From NCBI GenBank assembly GCA_963920635.1, contig OY987299.1:69298692-69362691 (forward strand): a DNA stretch of 64,000 nucleotides, read 5' to 3'. The DNA comes from Pseudeuparius sepicola. Taxonomy: Eukaryota > Arthropoda > Insecta > Coleoptera > Anthribidae. Positions within the stretch are counted from its first letter, which is position 1. Each line of letters begins with the position of its first letter. The position numbers were made by a program, and so were the translations under genes. Shown piece by piece: positions 1-10,701 of the stretch. The notes under the pieces were generated by a model. That model was not told the DNA's origin. It ran no database searches and saw only the letters and a list, made by a program, of their open reading frames with translations.

Positions 1-650
1 GATAAGGAAATTTAATATATGAACCTGGGGGCTATGCATACCTGATAGGTACCTGCAGGTTAAATCGAAGTTAAATCGAAGTTATCAGTCTCACACTGAT
101 CCCAATGCAATTTTATTCTTAATCAAACATCCAAAATATTTGTCGGTTTTTAAACTTAATAGTTAAAAAATTCTAGTTAAAATAAAAAATTAATGTAGGT
201 AATACAATTTTGAATTGTTGTTCTTGTCTTTAATTTTTATAGTGATTTATTTTAAGTTTTTTAGAATTTTGCATTTTTGTTCTTGTTTTCAATATATTAA
301 TTGATTATTATTATTTGCCTTTGATTTAAAAATCACCGTATAGGTAAGTCGGAAACCCGAAAATATACCATTTGATGTGTACAAATTAAATGACCAGCAA
401 TGTTTGAATTATAAAAGATCTTTAATGGTCCACTATAATTATAACACACAACCTCTATTGGTACTCCTATGGTGGACCATAAGTAAATTTGTACTGGCCA
501 TCCATGCTGGAAAAGTGACTGATGGAACGCAGCCGGCCACCGGGACATTACGGACCCGGGCCAATGATGGTTTCCATCATCGTTCCAATGATGCAGTGAT
601 GGTTACCCAATACATTTTTACAAATGGCCCATTTATCAGTGTTTGTTGGG
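1..650 (-). mobile_element. Element E, copy 1 (partial, cut by window edge)
   Basis: This stretch is the reverse complement of 10702-about 11540, with small indels, and both copies stop at exactly the same inner base (GTTTGTTGGG at 641-650; CCCAACAAACACT at 10702). The other copy is complete and ends in the same 13 bases, so this is one end of a DNA element whose remaining ~540 bp lie left of the window. The short open frames in it have mirror images in copy 2 and no family I recognise, so I treat it as non-coding. It abuts the BEL coding sequence and the fusion frame from 624 is an artefact of that junction. Confidence 0.75.
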
Positions 651-1331
651 AGTCGGCAGCAGTCCGACGACACTGTTTTTTCACACGCAGTCAACGCAAA
701 TAGAAACTCTATTTCTTCTCCCCAGAATTCGCAGAGTGACAACCAAACCAGTCAAAGATATCAAGCCTTGAATTTAAGTGCACCACCAGGTACATTACCA
801 CAACATAATTTCTGTGGTTTGACTTCATCTTCCCAGTCATCTTTAAACGTGCTATTAGCTACTGCGCTTGTAGAGGTTTCAGATATTCGCGGAAACTATT
901 ATGCAGCTCGTATTTTGATTGACTGTGGGTCCCAAACTAACTATATTTCACAGAGATGTTTTAAAAAATTAGGTTTACCGCGCTTTGATTTGTCTTTAAA
1001 CATTGAGGGACTCCATAATATGAAAGAAACGACTACGCACGGGGGAATAACGTGTACTCTTAAACCATTAGGAGTTTCCGGACCCACAATTACTTTAGAT
1101 TCATTCATCTTACCGAAACTCTGCCCAGACATGCCATCTTTTACCGTAACAAACCAAAGGTTGTCGCATATATCTAATCTTAAATTGGCTGACCCAAATT
1201 ATTTTAGGCCTGGACCAATAGATATTATAATTGGAGCTGAAGTGTTTCCTTATATTCTTACAGGTGATCGTATTTTTGGTAATCACAATGAACCAGTTGC
1301 ACTTAATACAATCTTTGGTTGGATACATTAG
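651..1331 (+). pseudogene. BEL/Pao retrotransposon: aspartic protease region
   Basis: This is the amino-terminal part of a BEL/Pao pol polyprotein, with the retropepsin that cleaves the Gag-Pol precursor. The protease core is seen around 905-1000 as an RILIDCGSQTNYIS-type motif, so the usual D-S/T-G active site reads D-C-G (Asp codon 921-923). The gag part and 5' LTR are missing because element E sits at the left end. The frame breaks at about 1328, exactly on a 32-base hairpin (1313-1344). Downstream, reverse transcriptase, RNase H and integrase follow in the BEL order on the same strand. Confidence 0.85.
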
Positions 1332-1344
1332 TATCCAACCAAAG
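1313..1344. repeat. 32-base perfect hairpin inside BEL coding sequence
   Basis: Two 14-base arms (CTTTGGTTGGATAC and its complement) flank a 4-base loop ATTA. The hairpin coincides with the frame break between the protease and reverse transcriptase parts of the BEL element, where the conserved reading FGWI is followed by a stop. It looks like a short inverted duplication created during decay. Confidence 0.8.
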
Positions 1345-2640
1345 CAGGATGTACCCATTAGGTAGGTGTGTTCTTGATAAGAATAATTTCTCTTATTTTT
1401 CTAATACCTTTGCAGCATTTTCATCTACATCTTTATTTTCTAAGTTCTCGCATGATAATGACTTATTTGCTGTCGATAAGACTATAAAACGCTTTTGGGA
1501 ATTGGAAGAAATACCCGCGCGCAACTTACTATCGCCCGAAGATGAGAAATGTGAAAAAATATTTCGAGACACTCTTGTTAGAGATGCTACTGGTAGATAA
1601 TCAGATGAAAAATTATTTAACGCCTATTCAGAAATTATTCGTGAATATTTGAACTCTGATTTTCTTGAGACCGTTTCACATGACCCTGCAAAAAACTGCT
1701 TTTACATTCCGCACCACTGTATAGTGAAACCTGAAAAGGTACGCATAGTTTACGACGCTTCTGTAAAAACTAATAACGTTTTTCGCTTAATGATACCCTT
1801 TTGACAGGTGAAAAGTTACAACACGATATAGTATCAATTTTGTTGAATTTTCCATTACATAGCGTGGTGTTTACCGCAGATATCAAAAATATGTTTACCC
1901 AGATTAAGGTAGCAGACAAACACTTAGATTTCTTACGCATAATTTGGAGATTTTCTGCCAGCGAACCACTTCAGGTATACCGCTTAAAGCGTGTCACCTT
2001 TGGACTTTCTTGTTCACCATTTCTTGCTAATCGAACCATTTTACAGCTGTCTGAAGATGAGGGAAAAGGTTTTCCATTGGGCGCTCATGTCTTAAAAATG
2101 ATGTTTATGTGGACGATATTGTTACAGGGTGTCAATCTTTCGCTGAAGCGAAACTTGTTCGAAATCAGGTAATCGAGATTCTCAACCGCGGTGGCTTTGA
2201 ACTTAGAAAATGGTCAGCAAACCATCCTCAGTTATTAGTAGATTTGCCCGAAGATCATTTGCAAACAAAATCAGTTTCTTTTGATGCAGAACCACATGTC
2301 ATAAAAATATTAGGTATTCAGTGGTGCTCAAAATCCGACGATTTCACTTTTAAGGTTAATTCTGTGTCTCGTCCTTGCACCAAACGCAACATTTTGTCAG
2401 ATATAGCTCGTGTATACGACCCTTTAGGATTTATTTCTCCGGTTACATTTTTGAATAAGGGTCTTATGCAAACTTTGTGGAGCGCAGGTCTCGATTGGGA
2501 TGACTTAGCACCCCCAAATATTACGGAATATTGGGAACGATTAAAGGAAGAAATGTTAAACCTGTCATCTTTGATCATTCCACGCTGTATACTACCTAAA
2601 AAATATGTAAAAATTGAACTTCACGGTTTCTGCGACGCGT
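1345..2640 (+). pseudogene. BEL/Pao reverse transcriptase (broken)
   Basis: This is the RNA-dependent DNA polymerase of the BEL element. The pre-RT stretch (FWELEEIP, then LSPEDEKCEK) typical of BEL/Pao lies at about 1494-1600. RIVYDAS lies near 1741-1761, DIKNMFTQIKV near 1879-1911, and the catalytic YVDDIV near 2104-2121. A stop at 1598-1600 and frame changes near 1800 and 2110 break it into at least three frames, so no active enzyme can be made. The connection/thumb part continues to 2640, where a stop replaces the codon after GFCDA. Confidence 0.85.
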
Positions 2641-3052
2641 GACAAAAGGGCTATGCTGCGGTTACCTATTTTAGAGTGTTAACATCTCAAAATGTACAAA
2701 CTTTTTTTATTATTTCTAAAAATAAAATAGCTCCATTAAAACAGATTTCTATTCCGCGCATGGAATTATCAGCTCCTGTTCTTCTGGCCGATTTGATACT
2801 GTTCATCTTAAAAACCTTTTCAGGAAAAATTGAAATTTCTAAGGTTTTTGCCTACTCAGACTCGTCAATAGCTCTCACTTGGATAACATCACCACCATAT
2901 AAATGGAAAACATTTGTTAGTAACCGAGTTGCCAGAATTCACGAAAAGGTACCGCCAAGTCAATGGCATCACATAGATTCTGAAAACAATCCTAGCGATT
3001 GTGCTTCACGTGGGTTACTCCCATCCGCGCTACTCGAATGTCCTACATGGTG
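2641..3052 (+). pseudogene. BEL/Pao RNase H region (broken)
   Basis: The frame continues the BEL pol. SIPRMELSAPVLLADL (about 2749-2796) and AYSDSSIALTWI (about 2851-2886) are the RNase H-like landmarks seen in Pao/BEL polyproteins, with the acidic residues E and D that bind metal. The conserved NPSDCASRG motif lies near 2989-3015. The frame ends at a TGA at 3051-3053. The domain degrades the RNA strand of the RNA/DNA hybrid during reverse transcription; here it is part of a dead copy. Confidence 0.8.
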
Positions 3053-4646
3053 AGCAGGGCCCCCATGGCTTCTAGATTCACCAGATAAATGGCCCATTGA
3101 TAAAAAATTTAAACCCGATCCTTGTCCAGAAATTACCACCGAAGAAAGAAAATTTACATTGGCTATTTTTACAAAAGATGTAAGTGAAATAGACATTCTC
3201 ATAAACAATTTTTCTTCATTTGGTAAAATACAAAGAATTCTCACATATGTTTTACGCTTTATTTACAACTTAAAGGGGCCGACAGAACGCAAAACCAATA
3301 AACTTACCATGCAGGAACTGTATCAAACTACATTAGTTTTGATTAAACACACTCAACAAATACATTTCGCTGAAGATATTGAATATATCCAGAATAACAA
3401 ACCACCTTCAAAGAATTTTAGAAAATTAGGCGTTTTCTTGGATAATCAACAAGTCTTACGAGTTGGGGGACGCATACAAAATTGTCAGGAAATTTCATAC
3501 GACCAAAAACACCCCGCTCTTCTTCCTCGTAACTCGCGCTTGACCTACTTAATAATAGAATACTTTCACAGAATTTTTCTACATCCAGGTATTCAAACAT
3601 TGCATTTTTTACTTGTTCAGCATTTCTGGATTTTGTCGCCAAAACGGGCTATACGAAATGTGGTATCCAAATGCTTACGATGTTAGCGTCAAAATCTTAA
3701 AGAATATCAGCCCTCCATGGGTGGCTTACCTACAGTCAGAATTTCACAAATAAAGCCTTCTCTTGTGTAGGAGTAGACTATGCTGGTCCTTTTATTACTA
3801 CTTTAGGTAAAATTCGAAGGGCAAAAACCTTTAAGTCGTATGTATGTGTGTTTGTATGCTTCGCAACAAAGGCGCTTCACTTAGAACTTACTTCTGATCT
3901 CTCAAGTGAAACATTTTTATGCGCCTTTCGTAGATTTCTATCACGAAGAGGCAGGTGTTCGAAATTGTATTCTGATTGCAGTACTAATTTTATCGGAGCC
4001 CGCAAACAAATTCTATCATATGTAGAAAATGCTGCAAAAAACCGAAAAGATAGAGCGGCATTTAAACCCCCCTTCAGCTCCCCACTTCTCCGGGTTAGTG
4101 GAAGCTGGAATAAAGTCATTTAAAACCCATTTGAACAAAGTAATAGGATCACAAATTTTAACCTTTGAAGAATTATACACGGTGTTAGTGCAAATAGAGG
4201 GACTATTAAACTCTAGACCTTTATATCCACTGAGCGCAGATGCTAAAGATTTATCAGTTCTGACGCCAGGTCATTTTTTAACTCTTGAACCAATATCGGC
4301 TTTACCACATTCAGATTTGACTTCTATTAAATTAGGTCGCCTTTCACGCTATCAGATGCTACAAAGAATGCATCAAGATTTTTGGAACCGATTTAGACGC
4401 GACTACCTCCACCATCTACAACAAAAAGGAAAGTGGCTGAAACCCACTTCTCCGAATCCACAAATTGGTACGTTAGTTTTAATAAAGGAGGATAACACTC
4501 CTCCAGCTAAATGGCATCTAGCTCGAATTTCCTAACTTCATCCGGGTGATGATGGAATAGCACGAGTTCCAACTGTTTATACATCAGATGGCGTATACAA
4601 AAGGCCCTTGGTAAAGCTTTGCCCTTTACCGAGTCCTGAGCTTTAA
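3053..4646 (+). pseudogene. BEL/Pao integrase and C-terminal tail (broken)
   Basis: The integrase region starts with a zinc-binding HHCC-type stretch (HPALLP...LHPG...CLRC, about 3510-3684), then the catalytic core (GVDYAGPF near 3771, ALHLELTSDLS near 3871, SDCSTNF near 3976, and LVEAGIKSFK near 4098, which holds the third acidic residue). The C-terminal part (LLNSRPLYPLS, LTPGHFL, then KGKWLKP and LVLIKED) is typical of Pao/BEL. Frame shifts or stops occur near 3686, 3750-3850, 4030-4120 and 4535. The tail ends in a stop at 4644-4646, 26 bp before the LTR. Confidence 0.85.
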
Positions 4647-4660
4647 AAAAACACTTTTTT

Positions 4661-5259
4661 TGGTGGGCAGGATGTTCAGAATTCTGTCCAAAATTTTTAG
4701 TTTATAGTTATTATTGTTAGGTTCCTCAAATAGGTAAGAGAAACTCAGTTTTATATCACACCTTTATTGAGTTGCACAAAACACCTAGTATACATAAAAA
4801 ACGAACAAGACATTGACAACAAAACAAGATACTTTTTGACGAATACATAAAAAAAGTTTTTTAATACTCGCGCGCGTGGCAAGAGGAAGTTAGCCAGTTT
4901 CGCCCAAGTCCAACCTTGGGGATCGCAGAGCGTCGGACGGGCCCGTACTGTAAGAGGAGTTACCTCCGAGACCGAGAGAACGACACCGACTAGACCTCAG
5001 GTGAGGTGAGCTCAAAATAAGGGTTTAAACGTAATAGTTTATTTAATTATCGCCCATTTCCCAATAAAAACGGAAAATCGCCAGACAAGTAAACGTAAAC
5101 AACTGCAAAAAACTACCTCCCTCGAGGCCTACGATGTGATAAAGACAGGCCATGGTGCACAAAAATCACGTGACCATCTTAGTCCGACGTTACATGCCAT
5201 TTGTCACATAACTGAAAGCGGCAGCTTGGGTTTTGAGAAGTTTTAAATGTTTAAAGTGT
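4661..5259 (+). mobile_element. BEL 3' purine tract and first part of BEL 3' LTR
   Basis: A purine-rich stretch TGGTGGGCAGGA (4661-4672) lies 14 bases after the pol stop and is followed by TGTTCAG (4673), a normal LTR start. The LTR runs to at least 5259, where Gypsy-A begins. The remaining LTR probably resumes at 57097. There is no second BEL LTR in the window to confirm the borders. The interval contains no recognisable gene. Confidence 0.55.
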
Positions 5260-6288
5260 TGTGGAATCCCACCCAGTTAGATGGAAGTTGGCTAGCGGAT
5301 TTGTACCGGGTGGTCCACAAAGTCACTTTGTTTTGGCGTGAGCCTAGGAATTTAACGGAAGCACTTGGGGCAAATTTGACAATTTATTGCAACTAAGTAT
5401 GATAGGCAAAATGCATAAAAACAAAATAAAAAAAATATTAAAGAACAATGAATGAATTAAACACTGAATTAAACACTGTATAGCTAGAATATGGTTTATA
5501 GCGTGCTCTCACCGACAATGAATATTAAATATAATCGATAAATTTATTCAACAACACGAATAATAAATGAAATTCAGAATTATTTTGGCACGCGCTTGAG
5601 TTACAGAACAAAAGTACACTGAGAGTTAAACAAAGCGAGTAGTTTCCCTAGTTTAGTTTCATCATACAATAACCTGGTGGAAAATTAGCAAAAATTCATA
5701 ATACTGTAGCAAACCAGTCAGAGATGGGTTTTATAAAATAAAATTCAAATGCATAATTTAAAACAAATTCTAGGCAACTTAAACTTTCAAGAAAGAACAC
5801 AAAAAATCAAAATTCGCTTACTTGTGGTTAGCTCAAAAGTCAGTAGTACTTGCAAGTATTTTTCGAAGACTTTTCTCTTCTTTCTTGTAGAGGCGGCAGC
5901 GATCAGTTCGTTTCGGTAGCTCGTTCGGGAGTCTTTTTTTTTTCATATTCCGCGCCTTGTATTTATACCTCTCTGGGTACCCCTCTACTCTCCCCTGCGG
6001 TCGCTTTATCCCTGCGAACTTCTGGGAAGACCGGCTCTCGCGAAATTAATTAAGGCAATTATCATAAATCAGTCAAAATTAATTACTGCAGCATAAATCG
6101 ATCACTTTTGAGAGGTTTATTATATCAATTATCGTAAATCAATCTCTTGGATCATGTTTTCGATCAATTTATGGTACCTCTCCCTTTGGCGGCACCGCGG
6201 CCTAATGCAGTAACCTAATAATTAAGACTATTGATTTACTGAGATGGGGTCCCGGAGAGAATCTGGCGAAAAAACTAACGTAAGTGAC
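5260..6288 (-). mobile_element. Gypsy-A 3' LTR, main part (minus strand)
   Basis: This matches the LTR at 56238-57092 over its whole length, from TGTGGAATCCC at the left to the last bases before Gypsy-B. It is interrupted by Gypsy-B after 6288 and ends at 10499-10552 with CCACA, so the full LTR is about 1083 bp with TGTGG...CCACA ends. Compared with the 5' LTR it has about 238 extra bases (5852-6089) that hold the only good core promoter. GTGT at 5256-5259 matches GTGT at 57093-57096, the expected duplicated target of one element spanning both. Confidence 0.85.
5960..5967 (-). promoter_or_regulatory. TATA box of Gypsy-A LTR
   Basis: On the minus strand the sequence reads GGTATAAATACAAGG, a strong TATA box, in the middle of the LTR as expected for the U3/R border. 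It lies in the segment that the 5' LTR has lost. Confidence 0.6.
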
Positions 6289-6460
6289 TGTGGTATGCGG
6301 AGTTGCGCCGGCAACTGCGCATGACATTGGGCCGCCCCTGCCGGGGTGCGGCCGGCCGGGAACTGCGTCGGCGTCGACAGGGCAGTCGGCAGCGGCCCAG
6401 GGGCAAAGCGAGTGGAGAGCCGTCCGGGAGACGCCGCGCGCCGTACTCGGTAAGCCTACA
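6289..6460 (+). repeat. Gypsy-B 5' LTR
   Basis: 172 bp, TG...CA, unusually GC-rich compared with its surroundings. It differs from the 154-bp 3' LTR by a few bases and one 18-bp segment (in the GTCGGC repeats around 6366-6390), so the two LTRs have had little time or the 18 bp arose by slippage. Confidence 0.95.
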
Positions 6461-6461
6461 A

Positions 6462-6488
6462 TGGCGACGATGATGCGGATTCGAATCC
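6462..6488 (+). other. Gypsy-B primer binding site, tRNA-Ser-like
   Basis: TGGCGACGATGATGCGGATTC and onward begins one base after the LTR. It matches the complement of the 3' end of tRNA-Ser(GCT)-type acceptors, including part of the T arm (GGATTCGAA), with about one mismatch and one extra base. The tRNA identity is from recalled tRNA sequence, so it is an inference. Confidence 0.65.
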
Positions 6489-6593
6489 ATGCTGTATAAA
6501 GTTGCAATACAGTGGTGAACGTACGCTAGCGAACGACGCGAAACGTGGCCGAATACAGGATTAAAGTTAATTAAAGTTCGGTAGTGACGCGCA

Positions 6594-7310
6594 ATGGCGG
6601 ACGGAACCACAAACATCCGCCCGTTTGAGGTGGAAGCGGACCCAACAACGCTCGGACAGCGGTGGGAACGATGTGTACGTGCTTTTGAACTATATACAAC
6701 GGCTAAAAACATAAAAAATGACGATCAGAAACATGCAATGTTTCTCCATCTCGCGGGGGAACAGGTCCAGGATATTTGGTACTCCTTACCGGAATCAGCA
6801 GATGAAGATCAAACTGTAGGTTCGAAGTATAAAGGTTGTAAGGAGGCATTAGCAAAATACTTTGCGCCAAAGGGAAGTAAAACATTTCAGCGCCATATCC
6901 TCAGACAAATGATACAAAATGAAGGTGAATCGGTCTCTCAATTTATAACTAGGTTGACGTTGCAGAGTAAGAATTGCGGCTTTGATAAATACAACGACAT
7001 GTTAGTAATAGACCAATTAATTGAAAAATGTTCTGCGCAAGAGATTAGGCGTGAACTGTTAAAAAAAGGGCGATGATTTAATTTTGGCTTCGGCAAAAAC
7101 GTTAGCTATGTCACTAGAAGCGGCCGAAAAACAATGTGAAAAAATGGAAGCAAAGAAAAAAGACCCTGAAGAGGACAACAAGGAAAGGAAAAAGGGAAAG
7201 AAAAATGTGCGGAATATCGAAACTGACGAGAGTAGTAATGAGGAAACAATTTTCTATGTGTCGAAAAAGTATTTTTGTTCGAACGTAGACAATGAAGATG
7301 ACGACGATGA
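6594..7310 (+). pseudogene. Gypsy-B gag (one frame shift)
   Basis: The start ATG at 6594 follows a 5' leader and opens a Gag capsid-type protein. It has WERCVRAFELYTTA near residue 20 and a FAPKGSKTFQRHILRQ region typical of Gypsy gag capsid domains, which package the element RNA. After residue 160 the frame breaks in an A-rich run (7060-7076) and continues from about 7068 in the next frame as a lysine-rich, acidic tail (7128-7310). I see no CCHC zinc knuckle in the tail. Homology is by motif only. Confidence 0.75.
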
Positions 7311-7500
7311 CGTAACGGTTTCTTTGAAGGTTAATGGTACGGACATAGATTTAATGATATATTCAGGTGCTTCTTGTAATATAAGTAGGCGCACTTGGGA
7401 CAAAGAATTGAAGAATAAATCTGGGGGGAATATAAGGAAAACTAAGAAGAGATTATATCCTTTCGGAAGCGATGAGTGCTTACCTGTGTCAGGATAGTTA
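7311..7500 (+). pseudogene. Gypsy-B aspartic protease with mutated active site
   Basis: The frame VSLKVNGTDIDLMIYSGASC is the retropepsin active-site loop of Gypsy pol, but the catalytic Asp of D-S-G is replaced by Tyr (TAT, 7360-7362). A GAT to TAT change would explain it. The frame then breaks at about 7480-7500. It follows gag in the same frame and precedes reverse transcriptase. Confidence 0.8.
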
Positions 7501-8475
7501 ATACAGGGGCAATAAAGAAAAAGGCTTTGTTTATAGTTGTTGACAAGCGCGGAAAAGATTTATTGGGGAAAAAGACAGCAAAAGCATTAGGCATTTTACA
7601 AATAAATAAACCCGAAGTAAACCAGATAAGCGAAAGGCCTATGGCAGGAGCGGGATATTGGAAAAGAAAGTATCCCAGTGTTTTTACTGGATTAGGGAGA
7701 ATAAAAGGGACCCAAATCAAACTTAAAATTGATCCGGATATAACACCGGTTGCACAGTCCTTGAGAAATATACCGCACAAAGTTAAGAAAGAGTGGCGGC
7801 TAAGTTGTCACAATTGCAAAAAGAGGACATAATAGAAAAGGTACAGGAACCATCCGCCTGGGTTTCCCCCATTACGGCTAAGAGGTCGGGGGACATACGG
7901 CTGTGCGTGGACATGAGAGAACCAAATAAAGCAGTTTTGAGAGAACGGTACCTCATTCCGCGGTTAGAAGATATAACGTCGGAATTAAAAGGCTGTAAGG
8001 TTTTTAGTAAGTGGGATCTAAATTCCGCTTTCAATCAGCTAAAACTAGATGAATATTCTAGAGAAATAACCACATTTATTACCCACCTCGGGTTGTTCAG
8101 GTTCAAGCGACTCCTATTTGGTATAAATTGTGCTCCGGAGATTTTTCAAAGAGTAGCGGATCAACTGATTACGGGGCTAGAAAGAACGAGAGCATTTATG
8201 GATGATTTCTTGGTATTTGGTCGGACACAGGAAGAACATGATAGTCGCCTAGGGAAATTACTTGAGACGCTAAAGCATTGGGGGTAACACTTAATGAAGG
8301 GAAATGTGTTTTTAGTGTTCCGAAAATTGAATTCATGGGTTACGAGATTACAGACGGAGGAGTGCTGCCTACCCAAGACAAGGTGCAGGCTGTGAAGTCC
8401 TTTAGAGAACCTGCGAATAAAGATGGGGTTAAAAGTTTTTTAGGACTCGGGATTTTCCTCTCGTTTTATTCCTGA
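7501..8475 (+). pseudogene. Gypsy-B reverse transcriptase (three frames)
   Basis: Landmarks in order are PVAQSLRNIPHK (near 7750), the fingers motif SAWVSPI (7855), LCVDMREPNKAV (7900), KWDLNSAFNQLKL (8010), FKRLLFGINCAPEIF (8105) and the catalytic FMDDFLVFG (8196-8222). Thumb/connection sequence with FMGYEITDGGVLP follows (8332-8370). It is broken near 7800, 8280 and 8460. The FMDD box differs from the usual Y-x-DD but keeps both aspartates. Confidence 0.85.
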
Positions 8476-9085
8476 TTATTCGACCCTAACCGACCCTTTA
8501 AGGAAACTTTTAAAGAAGAATACGTTATTTGAATGGGGAAAGGAGCAAACAATCGCATTTAATAAACTGCAAACGAAACTAGCGTGTTCACAAGCGCTAG
8601 CATATTTCGATTCAAATGCGCAAACTAAAATTATGGCGGATGCTAGTCCGGTAGGCTTAGGAGCAGTACTAATCCAAGATACACTAGACGGACCTAAAGT
8701 AGTGGAGTACGCGAGTAGAGCTTTATCGGATGTAGAAAAACGCTTCAGTCAGACAGAAAGAGAAGCATTAGCCTTGGTATGGGCGTGCGAAAGGTTCCAC
8801 CAGTACGTATATGGCGATGATTTTGAACTACTTACCGACCATAAACCTCTCGAATTTTTGTTTTCACCGGGGTCCAAACCGTGTGTGAGAGTGCAGAGAT
8901 GGGTATTACGCATTCAAGGGTACAGATTCAAAATACGGTACATTCCAGGAAAGACAAATATCGCCGATTCCCTTTCGAGACTACTCCCTTTAGATCGAGT
9001 GTCGAAGGGTAGAGACAACCATGTGAGATGGGTCGCGGAAAATGCTGTCCCCAAAATGTCTAAACTTGGAAAAGAAATAGCCTGA
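8476..9085 (+). pseudogene. Gypsy-B RNase H
   Basis: MADASPVGLGAVLIQ (8633) carries the first catalytic Asp, TEREALALVWACERF (about 8752) the Glu, LLTDHKPLEFLF (8832) the second Asp, and IPGKTNIADSLSRL (8942) the last Asp, so the four-carboxylate site is preserved in one open frame (8633-9085). The part before 8633 carries the connection domain but is out of frame. The frame ends in TGA at 9083-9085. Confidence 0.85.
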
Positions 9086-10220
9086 ATATTTAAGAAAATA
9101 TGAAATCATAAAAGAAGAACTTTGTACTTATGACAACATATTATTGAGGGGGAACAGGATCGTGCCGCCCCTGAAATTAAAAATTTTGTAAGACTTGTCA
9201 TGATTGCCAAATAGTGGGTACTTTTAACCCCCCAGATCGACCATGGGAGGACGTAGCCATGGATTTTTTAGGACCTCTTCCAACAGGCGCATATATATTT
9301 GTGGTAATTGACTATTATAGCCGTTTTTATGAAGCTGAAGGAACGGAATCGACTACATCAGAGCGCACTATCGACGTTCTGGAAACCATTTTCGCTAGAT
9401 ACGGCATACCTAAATCGATTACGTGCGATAATGGGCCTCAATTTATAAGTCATGAGTTCGTAGAATGGTGCTTATTGAACAGTGTTAAATTACATAATGT
9501 GACACCTCTGTGGCCGCAGGCTAATGGTGAAGTCGAAAGACAGAATCGTTCCATTCTTAAAAGATTAAAGATTGCTCACGCACAAAACAGAAATCTTCAC
9601 AAAGCTCTGGTAGAGTATCTTTTTACATATACCGCACAACACCACACTCGACTACCGGGGTTACTCCCGCATTTTTATTGTTTGGTCGAGAAATAAAAGA
9701 TAAATTTCCATCTCTTGACATTGCTACGAATAAATTAGATGAAGAAATCAGAGACCGTGACTGGGGACGGAAAATGGCAGGAAAGAGGTACACTGATGAT
9801 GAGGGACACGCAGGGGAGAGATATTTCTCACAAGGAGATCAAGTACTGGTAAGACAAGAAAAGAAGAATAAACTGACCACACCTTTTCATTCAACCCCAT
9901 ATACAGTAGTATCAAAAGACGGAAATTGTATAACAATCCGATCTCCAACTGGAGTAACGTATCGAAGAAACTCTTCATTTTTAAAGAAATATAGATCTGA
10001 AGATATTCCTTCTAATGGAAAAGTAATGGAAGAGAAGGGGGATATAGGATCAAGCAAACAAATAGAGGTAGACAAACAACAGGGAAAAGACTTCGTACCA
10101 CTAACTGATTCCGGACACGTAAATGATAAGGTAGTACCAAATGTGTTGGACAGACCAAAACGTTCTCGAGTACCTCCGGCTTGGGCAAGCGATTATGCCT
10201 TTGATGCCGCCGGCGGTTAG
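9086..10220 (+). pseudogene. Gypsy-B integrase, zinc domain truncated
   Basis: Only the last part of the HHCC zinc domain is left (CHDCQIVGTFN, 9200-9226), with about 100 bp of degenerate sequence before it. The catalytic core keeps D,D-E: MDFLGP (9259), CDNGPQF (9424) and NGEVERQNR (9523). The frame breaks near 9690 and the C-terminal DNA-binding tail continues at 9678-10220 (FSQGDQVLVRQEKKNK, 9828), ending in TAG at 10218-10220. Confidence 0.85.
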
Positions 10221-10324
10221 AACTAGGACTCATAATCTGAGAATGTATATAAACTGTAAATAGTTGCGTTGTGTGTCGCGAGTGTAGTTTAGGTGTTAAT
10301 AGGAAAACTTTAAATAAAAACATA

Positions 10325-10493
10325 AGAAGAAGGGGGTGATGTGGTATGCGGAGTTGCGCCGGCAACTGCGGATGACATCGGGCCGCCCCTGTCGGGGTGC
10401 GGCCGGCCGGCAACTGCGTCGGCAGCGGCCCAGGGGCAGAGCGAGTGGAGAGCCGTCCGGGAGACGCCGCGCGCCGTACTCGGTAAGCCTACA
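10325..10493 (+). repeat. Gypsy-B purine tract and 3' LTR
   Basis: AGAAGAAGGGGGTGA (10325-10339) is the polypurine tract that primes plus-strand DNA. The 154-bp LTR follows at 10340-10493 and is flanked by the second GTGAC. Confidence 0.9.
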
Positions 10494-10498
10494 GTGAC

Positions 10499-10566
10499 CA
10501 GTTTGGGAACCGAATTTTATATATTTCTGTTAAAAATCCCGCAGGCACCACATCCATCCCTTCTTA
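10499..10566 (-). mobile_element. End of Gypsy-A 3' LTR and its purine tract
   Basis: 10499-10552 is the rest of the LTR (to CCACA at 10548-10552) displaced by Gypsy-B and matches 57039-57092. Read on the minus strand, the bases just outside (10566-10553) are AGAAGGGATGGA, a polypurine tract, which marks this as the 3' LTR of a minus-strand element whose body lies to the right. 10567-10637 is Gypsy-A 3' untranslated sequence. Confidence 0.8.
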
Positions 10567-10701
10567 TTAAAAATAAATTAAATATATACCTACCTATATT
10601 TAATTTTTTGAATATTAGAATGAACTTTCTCAACCTTCACTGAGCGAAATCGACCAATAAGAAAATCTTGCTAAGATAATCTGTATTATGATAAGTATTT
10701 T

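Larger units (their letters stand above)
6289..10493 (+). mobile_element. Gypsy-B LTR retrotransposon (complete in outline, decayed)
   Basis: The element has LTRs at 6289-6460 and 10340-10493, both TGTGGTATG...CCTACA, and a 5-bp target duplication GTGAC (6284-6288 and 10494-10498). The uninterrupted target is preserved at 57034-57038 in the other Gypsy-A LTR. Inside are a tRNA-Ser-like primer site, gag, protease, reverse transcriptase, RNase H and integrase, in the Gypsy order on +, and a purine tract before the 3' LTR. Several frame shifts and a mutated protease make it inactive. Confidence 0.95.

Noticed and set aside
333..1064. Open frames at 333-548 and 10804-11064 with very similar translations, which looked like a conserved small protein
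   Set aside because: They are mirror images in two copies of a non-coding element E, with no start or domain evidence; similarity follows from shared DNA.
5256..10566. The LTR at 5260-10552 considered as a solo LTR
   Set aside because: Its two flanks do not form a target duplication with each other, a purine tract lies on its right, and its left flank matches the flank of the distant 5' LTR instead.
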